Positions 1 to 6,570 of a DNA stretch of 64,000 nt are shown here, one piece after another. The translations under genes and the position numbers were made by a program. Source of the DNA: Halobacillus litoralis (GTDB lineage: Bacteria > Bacillota > Bacilli > Bacillales > Halobacillaceae); contig NZ_WMEZ01000002.1 in NCBI RefSeq assembly GCF_009856415.1, positions 744,001-808,000 on the forward strand, given 5' to 3'. The notes beneath the pieces were generated by a model. It was not told the origin of the DNA, did not search any database, and saw only the letters and a list, made by a program, of their open reading frames with translations. How positions within the stretch are numbered: position 1 is the first letter of the stretch; the number at the start of each line of letters is the position of its first letter.

Positions 1-10
1 ATACATTCAT
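1..10 (-). CDS. Start of next lia gene (probably liaS), cut by window edge
   Basis: On the minus strand an ATG at 10-8 overlaps the TGA stop of liaF in an ATGA arrangement and runs off the window. Only three codons are visible, so identity rests on gene order alone: in Bacillus the LiaS histidine kinase gene follows liaF. A second in-frame-independent ATG lies at 6-4. Confidence 0.3.
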
Positions 11-726
11 ACGCGCTTCACCTCAAGTTCTCCGGAAACCATAGACGTGATAATTTTCACGCGTGGCTTTTCTTTTCGATACCCTTCGGTTTGATAGGAG
101 ATCACCTGGTTGAACACTTTCGACTTCTTATATTGAAAGATGGCAGCACGTCCAATGAGAGCACTATGATGAATACTTACCTCTACTTCATAAGGGACAT
201 AAACGGTCAGGTTCCCAATCCATTGGCGTATGGAAATGACGGCCTCATCGTGAGGAAGGACCGTCTGACTCAAATCCACGATTTTGTCCCCAAACCCACC
301 ATGGATGTTGATATCCTTCCATTCGTAAGAAGTTTTTGGTGTAGCATCATCTCCAAAAAACTTTTGCCTTAGTAATGGTTCCTGCTCCGGGAGCTCCTGG
401 TGGTAATCAATGATCTCGGGTTGGATGTGTTCCGGCTTTTCTCTTGATTTGAAGTAATCCCTTAGGAACATGAGAATCAATGCGATGACCAGAAATCTTA
501 CAGCAATCATACTTAATACAGTGAAGATTAAACTGATCAACCCAATCCAGAAAAGGATTTTCCTCCATAATGGACGATAGTTTTTCCATCCGATATACAT
601 AAGGACTCCGGAAAAAACGACAGAAAATACAAGTCCTCCGTTGAAAAAGACAATTTCCACAACGAGGAGAATCACCCCTATGATTAAAATCGTGTTGATC
701 GTATCGGTTGAAAGCTTTTTAAGCAT
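7..726 (-). CDS. liaF: LiaF-like cell-wall stress response membrane protein
   Basis: 239 residues from the ATG at 726, chosen because GAGAGGGGG lies nine bases upstream; an ATG at 735 abuts that site and is too close. The N-terminal third has about four hydrophobic membrane segments, followed by a linker and a soluble beta-rich C-terminal domain of the LiaF/DUF2154 type (from about residue 130). In Bacillus, LiaF keeps the LiaRS two-component system off until cell-wall antibiotics act on the envelope; that role is family knowledge. It is the third gene of a minus-strand cluster liaI-liaH-liaF, and its stop overlaps the next start. liaG, present between liaH and liaF in B. subtilis, is absent here. 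Confidence 0.85.
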   Translation of the reverse strand: MLKKLSTDTINTILIIGVILLVVEIVFFNGGLVFSVVFSGVLMYIGWKNYRPLWRKILFWIGLISLIFTVLSMIAVRFLVIALILMFLRDYFKSREKPEHIQPEIIDYHQELPEQEPLLRQKFFGDDATPKTSYEWKDINIHGGFGDKIVDLSQTVLPHDEAVISIRQWIGNLTVYVPYEVEVSIHHSALIGRAAIFQYKKSKVFNQVISYQTEGYRKEKPRVKIITSMVSGELEVKRV

Positions 727-793
727 AAAGGTCATCCCCCTCTCTTAAATCGATAAAGACGCAGAAATCTGCGCCTTCATCATACCATGTTTT

Positions 794-1435
794 CTATTTA
801 GCGGGTACTTCCTCCCGTTTCTCCATTTCTTTCTCCAAATGAGCCATTTTACTGTCAAAGGTATTGTGATCGTACGCACTGTTTACCTTGTACTCGAGGT
901 CCTCAATATAACGGTCGATTTCTGAAAATCTTGAGTAAGGCTTGTCCGCTGCGTCCTCGATCACACGATTCATGCGGTGATGAGCACGAGCGATATTTTC
1001 ACGCCCCATCAGTTCCATCCGCTTCAAATGCATGTCCTTCAGCTTGTGTTTCATTTCTTCATATTTGCGCTCTAGCGCTTCCAGTTGTTCGACACTATCC
1101 CTTCTTGATGCTTGAAGGCGATCAGCTCTTGCCTCATATTCCTGCTGCTCTTTGACGGCAAATTCATACATTGTGGTTTCTCCGGCTTTTTCAGCAATTT
1201 CAGCCTGGCGTCTGCGCTTGTCCGCCATATCCTGTGCTTTCTGAACCTCACGGGAAAACTCATCTTTCAATCGGTACTGCCGCTCCACAAGCTTCCTGAC
1301 CTTCTCGGTTTCTTTTTCACTTTCACGCAAATACTGATTTAACATTGCGATCGGGTTCTTTTGTTCTTTTTGATCCAACGCCTCGTGCAAGTCTGCGGTA
1401 ATGGAATCTTTCAACCTCGTAAATAAATTAGCCAT
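794..1435 (-). CDS. liaH: LiaH-like PspA/IM30 family phage-shock protein
   Basis: 213 residues, almost wholly charged heptad-rich coiled coil, as expected for PspA/IM30/Vipp1 proteins (usual length 220-230). The start MANLFTRLKDSI has the amphipathic N-terminal helix of the family, and AAAGGAGAG precedes the ATG. PspA-type proteins form large oligomers on the inner face of the membrane and protect it during envelope stress. The gene lies 21 bp after liaI and 67 bp before liaF in the same direction, so all three are probably one transcript. In B. subtilis LiaH is the main product of the LiaR regulon and LiaI its membrane anchor. Confidence 0.88.
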   Translation of the reverse strand: MANLFTRLKDSITADLHEALDQKEQKNPIAMLNQYLRESEKETEKVRKLVERQYRLKDEFSREVQKAQDMADKRRRQAEIAEKAGETTMYEFAVKEQQEYEARADRLQASRRDSVEQLEALERKYEEMKHKLKDMHLKRMELMGRENIARAHHRMNRVIEDAADKPYSRFSEIDRYIEDLEYKVNSAYDHNTFDSKMAHLEKEMEKREEVPAK

Positions 1436-1456
1436 ATTGTGTATCTCTCCTTTGGT

Positions 1457-1804
1457 TTATTTGTTCATTTCTGCCCATTGGCGTTCAAAGTTGGTAAAAG
1501 GATCATCGGACTTGGTAGATCGTAACTCTTCGCTTTTGCTTGTCCAATTTTTATAGATCCAGTACAGCACAAAAGCAGCGGCTACGCCGATTACGGCATA
1601 GACATTGGAGACGGCTATACTGAGGATGATCAGTCCGACAACGACCCAGCCGATCTTCGCTGCCGTAGAGTCAGTCTTCATGAACTGTTTGAACACGACA
1701 TAAAGCAACCAGACACTTACACCCAGGAGGATCATCGGTCCTAAATTGACGAGCAATACGGTAAGGGCGACTAATCCAGCCAGGAATAGTAAAAATTTCT
1801 TCAT
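1457..1804 (-). CDS. liaI: LiaI-like small membrane anchor protein
   Basis: 115 residues with three hydrophobic stretches (about residues 4-38 as two closely packed segments, and 50-85) and a hydrophilic tail ending FERQWAEMNK. First gene of the lia cluster. B. subtilis LiaI is of similar size and recruits LiaH to the membrane. The assignment comes from size, topology and position directly upstream of liaH rather than strong motif conservation. The ribosome site AAGGAGGG is clear. An upstream region with a weak -35 element fits activator-dependent expression. Confidence 0.75.
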   Translation of the reverse strand: MKKFLLFLAGLVALTVLLVNLGPMILLGVSVWLLYVVFKQFMKTDSTAAKIGWVVVGLIILSIAVSNVYAVIGVAAAFVLYWIYKNWTSKSEELRSTKSDDPFTNFERQWAEMNK

Positions 1805-1836
1805 CGTTTTTCCCTCCTTGCTGATTTCTTGTCTTT

Positions 1837-1899
1837 ATCATATCGATAATAGAATTTTGGCGTAATGAGCCAGAGATATATTTTCAACTAAGACCAGAG
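1837..1899 (-). promoter_or_regulatory. Candidate lia promoter with upstream repeats
   Basis: Minus strand: TATGAT at 1842-1837 is a good -10; 17 bases upstream TTACGC (1865-1860) is a poor -35. Further upstream CTCTGG occurs twice (1875-1870 and 1899-1894), 24 bases apart. A weak -35 with upstream repeats suits LiaR activation, but I could not match a published LiaR box base for base. Confidence 0.4.
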
Positions 1900-1985
1900 G
1901 CGTATCGTAGGATAAGAAAATGTGGAGATGGAACTAATGGTAGAGGATAGTAAACAATTAGAACGAGGGCGCCGCCCCCCATAAC

Positions 1986-2012
1986 AAAAAAAGCCGCCCA
2001 AAAAAGGCGGCC
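1986..2012 (-). terminator. Rho-independent terminator of the M24 peptidase
   Basis: On the minus strand GCCGCC, a loop of Ts, then GGCGGC followed by seven Ts, seven bases after the peptidase stop codon. Confidence 0.85.
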
Positions 2013-2018
2013 TTTCTT

Positions 2019-3122
2019 CTATTCAATAATACGCAGTTCTTTGGGTGTTTTTGTCAATGTCACATACCCGTTTTCCGTAACGAGTACATCGTCTTCCAAG
2101 CGAACGCCGCCGACTTCCGGGTCATAGATGCCAGGCTCAATCGTGTACGTCATCCCTTCTTTCAAGACGCCATCATTCAAATGACTCATGGAAGGGAATT
2201 CGTGCACATTGATTCCAAGACCGTGACCGATGCGGTGTGGGAATTTGTCTCCGTATCCTGCATCTGTAATGATGTCACGTGCCACTTGGTCAAGGTCACC
2301 GATCCGTGTCCCCGGCTTACTGATGGCTAGTGAAGCGTCCAGGGCTTCCTTCACTTTATTGTAAATCGCCTTCTGTTCTTCATTTACCGAGCGATAGGCA
2401 AACGTACGGGTAATATCGGACGTGTACCCTTTCCATACGACGCCAAGGTCGAATAAGACAAAGTCCCCTGGCTTCAGGCGGCGGTCACCAGGATTCCCAT
2501 GGGGCTGGCCTGATTTTTCACCGAACAGGACCATCGTAGAAAAGGACATCTCCGCAACGCCTTTCTTCTTCAGTTCATATTCAATCTTCGCGAGCACTTC
2601 CATTTCGGTGATTCCTTCTTCCAGGGCTTCAACTCCCACGCTCACACCGAAGTCTGCAAGCTCAGCTGCTTCTTTCATAATGCTGATTTCGTGATCATCT
2701 TTGACCACCCGCATGTTGTTCAATTCTCCTTCGATGTCTTCAACTTTCACATCTTCAAAGAGCTCGAAAAACGATTCACTTCTGCCATAAGAAAGGACTT
2801 GTTTTTCTATCCCTACCGTTCTTACATTGACGATGCCGTTCTCTTTCATCTTGTCTGCCATCATCTGCCATGGATTTTCGTGATCGGCATAACCAATCAC
2901 TTCCTTCGTCCACCCAGCATCACGGATTTGACCTTTCTCCATTCCAGGCAGGATAGCAATCGGATCTGCTTCAGGGAAAACGAGCAACCCCAGCAACCTT
3001 TCATGTGGGTCTGTATGAAATCCCGTCAAATAGAAAAAGTTCTCTGTTGAATTAATAAACGCTGCATCAACGTTTGTATCTTTCAGGTATTGTGAAAATT
3101 GTTCCAATCGATGTTCCAACAT
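2019..3122 (-). CDS. M24B family Xaa-Pro aminopeptidase/dipeptidase
   Basis: 367 residues. The N-terminal creatinase-like domain (to about residue 130) is followed by the pita-bread metallopeptidase fold. All five metal ligands of M24 enzymes are present: D225 and D236 (FDLGV and SDITR), H300 (RIGHGLG), E329 (TIEPG) and E343 (RLEDD). The enzyme should be a cytoplasmic two-metal (Mn or Co) peptidase removing residues next to proline, recycling proline-containing peptides; B. subtilis has close relatives (YkvY, YqhT). It is monocistronic with its own terminator, and GAGGAGTG precedes the ATG. The exact substrate cannot be told from sequence. Confidence 0.9.
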   Translation of the reverse strand: MLEHRLEQFSQYLKDTNVDAAFINSTENFFYLTGFHTDPHERLLGLLVFPEADPIAILPGMEKGQIRDAGWTKEVIGYADHENPWQMMADKMKENGIVNVRTVGIEKQVLSYGRSESFFELFEDVKVEDIEGELNNMRVVKDDHEISIMKEAAELADFGVSVGVEALEEGITEMEVLAKIEYELKKKGVAEMSFSTMVLFGEKSGQPHGNPGDRRLKPGDFVLFDLGVVWKGYTSDITRTFAYRSVNEEQKAIYNKVKEALDASLAISKPGTRIGDLDQVARDIITDAGYGDKFPHRIGHGLGINVHEFPSMSHLNDGVLKEGMTYTIEPGIYDPEVGGVRLEDDVLVTENGYVTLTKTPKELRIIE

Positions 3123-3235
3123 TCATCACTCCTCTTCGCTTCTTTTTTCATCATAGCTCAATCTTTCAAGCAATCCAAATCACACAAAAGTCCGAAAACG
3201 GGAGTGAACGTTTAACGACACTTTTATCTTTTTCA

Positions 3236-3264
3236 TTCTCAATAGGGGGAGCATTCGATATAAT
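3236..3264 (+). promoter_or_regulatory. Sigma-A type promoter for the gene at 3301
   Basis: TTCTCA at 3236-3241, 17-base spacer, perfect TATAAT at 3259-3264. The ribosome site AGGAGGTG follows about 25 bases later. Confidence 0.6.
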
Positions 3265-3300
3265 GGCGAAAGGTGATTAAATTTTAGGAGGTGAACAAAT

Positions 3301-3702
3301 ATGGACCGTACTCGTTTTTTTGTGCGGGTAGCTGCAATCTATGCATTGATCGGCGCATTTATGGGTTCCCATATGGCCGGCGGAGGGGGTCTGCAATTGA
3401 GCGCGATTCACGCTCACATTCTCGTTGTTGGATGGCTTTCCCTTTTTGCTTTCGGTGTTTATTATAGAGTATTCTCTATCCCCAAGGATTCCAAGCTCGC
3501 GACAGCACACGTATGGACATCGTTCTTTGGTGTCTTCGGCTTGACGGTTGGTATGTGGCTGTATTATACCCAACCAATTCCAGGGTTGAGCACGTTCAAC
3601 ACGACTTTCTTCATCGTTGGAGGGACCGTCCTTCTCATCGCTTTCGTCTTATTTGCGATTATGACTTTCGTTCATGGAAAACAAATTTCAGAAAACGCAT
3701 AA
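3301..3702 (+). CDS. Small haem-copper oxidase subunit I-like membrane protein
   Basis: 133 residues with four predicted membrane helices. The sequence around SHMAGGGG and AIHAHILVVGW resembles the start of cbb3/NorB-type subunit I, including histidines at helix ends. At 133 residues it is far shorter than a catalytic subunit I (450 or more), so it cannot be a complete oxidase. Similar short proteins are annotated as cytochrome-c-oxidase-like in Bacillaceae. It may bind haem or help assembly; this is inference. Strong AGGAGGTG ribosome site, own promoter, and a terminator shared with convergent bioY. Confidence 0.65.
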   Translation: MDRTRFFVRVAAIYALIGAFMGSHMAGGGGLQLSAIHAHILVVGWLSLFAFGVYYRVFSIPKDSKLATAHVWTSFFGVFGLTVGMWLYYTQPIPGLSTFNTTFFIVGGTVLLIAFVLFAIMTFVHGKQISENA

Positions 3703-3736
3703 AAAGAGATCCGCTCTCCATAGCGGATCTCTTTTT
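3701..3736. terminator. Bidirectional terminator between 3301 gene and bioY
   Basis: Thirteen-base stem AAAGAGATCCGCT / AGCGGATCTCTTT with a six-base loop, Ts on both strands. Confidence 0.9.
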
Positions 3737-3737
3737 C

Positions 3738-4325
3738 TTATGCAGCTTGCCTTAGCGGTGTACGGTGCAACAACGACTTTTCTAGTCGGATCGCAAAAAA
3801 AGCGGACACGACGGCTAAGCCGATATCTTTAATTAAAAATGGCACCATGCTTGACCAGGCCAAAACAAAACCAATACCATCCCCTCCAACCCAGAAGTTC
3901 ATAGCAAGATAGAATAGATTGACACCAATAAAATAGTTCAACACAATTCCGACAAGGGCTGCGGCGATATAAGTACGAAGGTTCCGTTTAGACTCTGCAA
4001 TCTTTCCAACAGCGTAAGCAACGATAATAAAAGATAAAATAAATCCAAATGTTGGGGATATGAGCATGGATATTCCACCTTTAAATCCAGCAAAAATGGG
4101 TGCACCTACCAGCCCTAGAAGGGCATAAACAAGAACAGAGAATGAGCCTAACCTACTACCCAAGACGAGTCCTGCCAGGATAGCAAAGAATGTTTGAAGC
4201 GTGAGCGGTACGCCCATAACTTGTAAAAATGGCATAAATGCAGTGATGTTGGCTCCGATCGCCATGAGAGCGACGAACAAGCTGCCCAAGGTAATATCGT
4301 AAGCCGATAAACGAGATGATTTCAT
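3738..4325 (-). CDS. bioY: BioY, biotin transporter substrate-binding S component
   Basis: 195 residues, six hydrophobic helices, with the BioY family pattern at the start (ITLGSLFVALMAIGANI, then PFLQVMGVPLTLQTFFAILAG) and the G-S-R-L-G loop. BioY binds biotin in the membrane and works with the shared ECF energizing module (EcfA, EcfA', EcfT), whose genes are not in this window. It is a single-gene unit. Its promoter carries a BirA-type operator (4389-4418), so uptake should be shut off when biotin is plentiful. GTAGGAGG precedes the ATG. Confidence 0.92.
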   Translation of the reverse strand: MKSSRLSAYDITLGSLFVALMAIGANITAFMPFLQVMGVPLTLQTFFAILAGLVLGSRLGSFSVLVYALLGLVGAPIFAGFKGGISMLISPTFGFILSFIIVAYAVGKIAESKRNLRTYIAAALVGIVLNYFIGVNLFYLAMNFWVGGDGIGFVLAWSSMVPFLIKDIGLAVVSAFFAIRLEKSLLHRTPLRQAA

Positions 4326-4366
4326 TACGGTGTCCTCCTACATATAAAATCTCTTTAACTATTATT

Positions 4367-4418
4367 AAGATAAGAGAATACACCTTTAATGTCAACTAAG
4401 TTTTTTTATAGTTAACAA
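4367..4418 (-). promoter_or_regulatory. bioY promoter with BirA-type biotin operator
   Basis: Minus strand: half-site TTGTTAAC (4418-4411), 14-base spacer, half-site GTTGACAT (4396-4389), one mismatch from an inverted repeat. The -35 TTGACA (4395-4390) lies inside the second half-site; 17 bases later TATCTT (4372-4367) is the -10. Size, spacing and overlap with the promoter match Gram-positive BirA operators. Confidence 0.8.
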
Positions 4419-4420
4419 AA

Positions 4421-4454
4421 AAGAACTGCCGTTAGAATCGGCAGTTCTTTTTTG
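4421..4454. terminator. Terminator of the AhpD-like gene
   Basis: Stem AAGAACTGCCG / CGGCAGTTCTT with a seven-base loop; T run on the plus strand and on the minus strand toward bioY. It separates the upstream gene from the bioY promoter. Confidence 0.85.
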
Positions 4455-4457
4455 TTT

Positions 4458-4955
4458 TTATAGTCCCAACCCCATTGAAAGTTGGTTCGTATAACTTGTA
4501 TAAGCAACGATTTGATTCAACGCTGCCATTTTCTGATCATCATACCTATGCTCCTTCAGACGTTCCACATCTTCTTTCGTCACTTCCACCGGTTTAGCAA
4601 TTAAGCGCTCCGCGTACGTGAGCACAGCTTTCCATTCCTCACTCATGTCGGATTCCTTATAATTATTAAGCCAGTTCAGCACATCCTCCTGATCCACCAA
4701 TTCTTCAAGCAATTTAGAGTGGCTATCGGTACAGTATTTGCAGCCATTCTTCATAGAAACGAACGTGATAACCACTTCTCTCAAATCGTCTGGAAAGTCT
4801 GTCTCTTTAATCGCTTTCTGCAAGGGAAGAAAAGCTTCATACAATTTTTCATCATTCGCCAGCAGCCGATCAAACAGAGGGGCTGGATTGGGCATATTGT
4901 TTTGTACATTTAGTTCCTTCATTTCTTTTTGTTTTACAGGTTTAATCCATGGCAT
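4458..4955 (-). CDS. AhpD-like carboxymuconolactone decarboxylase family protein
   Basis: 165 residues, all-helical, with the AhpD core motif CKYCTDSH (Cys-x-x-Cys-x-x-x-His), the thiol pair and histidine used in peroxidase-type members. The domain covers about residues 55-110. Such proteins reduce peroxides or act in related redox chemistry in the cytoplasm; no lipoyl partner or AhpC gene is adjacent, so the substrate is unknown. The start is the ATG at 4955 with AAGGAG eleven bases upstream; a GTG one codon earlier is also possible. Single gene with its own terminator. Confidence 0.8.
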   Translation of the reverse strand: MPWIKPVKQKEMKELNVQNNMPNPAPLFDRLLANDEKLYEAFLPLQKAIKETDFPDDLREVVITFVSMKNGCKYCTDSHSKLLEELVDQEDVLNWLNNYKESDMSEEWKAVLTYAERLIAKPVEVTKEDVERLKEHRYDDQKMAALNQIVAYTSYTNQLSMGLGL

Positions 4956-5067
4956 CACTATACCGCTCCTTCATCATTCTATTTGACTAGTATTAAAAAC
5001 CTATTAAATGGTGACTTTTCCCTACAGATATAGTAATATAGACTCAAAAAGTAGGAGGGGGAGTATT

Positions 5068-6516
5068 ATGTTTTCTCCTCAAAGGACGATGGGGCAATAT
5101 ACAACCCCTAAAAAAACAGTGCAATATATGACTCGGAAGCTCCTATCTGAACTTCCTGAGAAAAGCACTCTTAAGGTTCTCGACCCTGCGACCGGGGATG
5201 GTATCTTCATCCATACGTTGCTGGAAGAAGGCCTTACAGCAGAAAACCTCTATGCCTTTGATATCGACCAAAAAACAGCGTCTCCTCACCCTGAAGTTCA
5301 TTTCTACTATGAAGATTTTCTAAAGGTTGATCAACGAGGGCAATATGACGCAATTATAGGCAATCCTCCCTATAAATCCAAACGACAAAGCCCTTACTTT
5401 TCCGAAAACCGCGAAAGAATAGAACGCGAATTTGGAAAAATCGGCACTCATAATTTATATTCCCTCTTCATTCACAAAGGCATACAATGTTTGAAGCCCG
5501 GTGGAGTGATGACCATGATTGTACAGGACTCATTTCTTACGAACATTTACTACAAAAACTTTCGTGAATTTCTACTAAAAGAGACCGAAATCAAAGAAAT
5601 CATCCTCGCTCCCAGACGCCTTTTTCATAAAGGGAAGGCTGATGTACGTACAGCCATCATAACTCTCAAGAAAAGAGACCTAAAAGCACCCGTCTCCACA
5701 CAAATGAGATTGGTTGACCGTCTGAATGAGCAAAATTACGATCATCCACCAGAGGGCACCATCCAGTATCTATCCCAACAAACGTTTGAGCAGATGCCTG
5801 CTTATAACTTTTCAATCAATGTTCCTGAAGACATATTGAGACATTTCGAAGCTCCCTACCAGGCGCTGGGAAGTGTTCTTAAAGGAGGGACAGGCATATC
5901 TACCGGTGATGATCGTTCTTTCTTACGGCCATTTAAAGAAGGGCATGCACCCTCGGACTGGATTCCTTTTTATAAAAATGGCGGGAGAAAAGACGCCTGG
6001 TTTTATGAACCGAAATACTACATCCACAAAGATTGGCCGGACTATGTCGACAGTGGAGGAAACTTCACGGTACGGAACCGAGCCTATTTTTACAAGAGAG
6101 GCATTACCTGTTCGTCCATGGGGGTGGATTTCTCGGCAGCATTACTTCCAGAAGGCTCCTTGTTCGGTGTGAACGCCAACCTTTTTCCAGAACATGAGGA
6201 AGACTTGTACTACTTCCTCGGGCTGCTAAACAGCAAGTTGATGAAATACATGGTAAGAAAAGTTCTCAACCGAACCAATATGATCACGTCCGGCTACATC
6301 AAGAAGATTCCTTACATAGAACCTGATCCTCTACAAAAACAGGTAATGATTGAAACAGCTCGGAGTATCGTTGAGAAGAAAAAAGAAGATCCAACTTTCC
6401 AAACCGGTGAATGGGAGATGTTGGTGGATCAAACCGTTTATGAAATCTATGGAATATCGAAGTCCAGTCGTTCGAAAGTCCATGATTTCTGCCATGACAT
6501 TATGGAGAAGATTTGA
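5068..6516 (+). CDS. Solitary N6-adenine DNA methyltransferase (TaqI/Eco57I-like)
   Basis: 482 residues from the ATG at 5068, which has AGGAGGGGG just upstream; an earlier in-frame start at 5008 has no ribosome site. Motif I is VLDPATGDGIF (37-47), which binds S-adenosylmethionine, and motif IV is NPPY (99-102), the N6-adenine catalytic motif. The C-terminal half (about 290-480) looks like a TaqI-type target-recognition domain. No restriction endonuclease gene is adjacent: upstream is an AhpD-like gene and downstream a convergent helicase. It therefore looks like an orphan methyltransferase, either for gene regulation or the remains of a restriction system, although a type IIG nuclease domain is clearly absent. 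Confidence 0.85.
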   Translation: MFSPQRTMGQYTTPKKTVQYMTRKLLSELPEKSTLKVLDPATGDGIFIHTLLEEGLTAENLYAFDIDQKTASPHPEVHFYYEDFLKVDQRGQYDAIIGNPPYKSKRQSPYFSENRERIEREFGKIGTHNLYSLFIHKGIQCLKPGGVMTMIVQDSFLTNIYYKNFREFLLKETEIKEIILAPRRLFHKGKADVRTAIITLKKRDLKAPVSTQMRLVDRLNEQNYDHPPEGTIQYLSQQTFEQMPAYNFSINVPEDILRHFEAPYQALGSVLKGGTGISTGDDRSFLRPFKEGHAPSDWIPFYKNGGRKDAWFYEPKYYIHKDWPDYVDSGGNFTVRNRAYFYKRGITCSSMGVDFSAALLPEGSLFGVNANLFPEHEEDLYYFLGLLNSKLMKYMVRKVLNRTNMITSGYIKKIPYIEPDPLQKQVMIETARSIVEKKKEDPTFQTGEWEMLVDQTVYEIYGISKSSRSKVHDFCHDIMEKI

Positions 6517-6570
6517 CTCTTCTCCACCTCCCCTCTCATTTTCCGGCACAATATTTCCTGGGAAATCAAA

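Noticed and set aside
1876-1900. LiaR binding box upstream of liaI
   Set aside because: Only half-site-like sequence (GTCTTAG) found; not enough for a specific operator call, so reported only as candidate promoter region.
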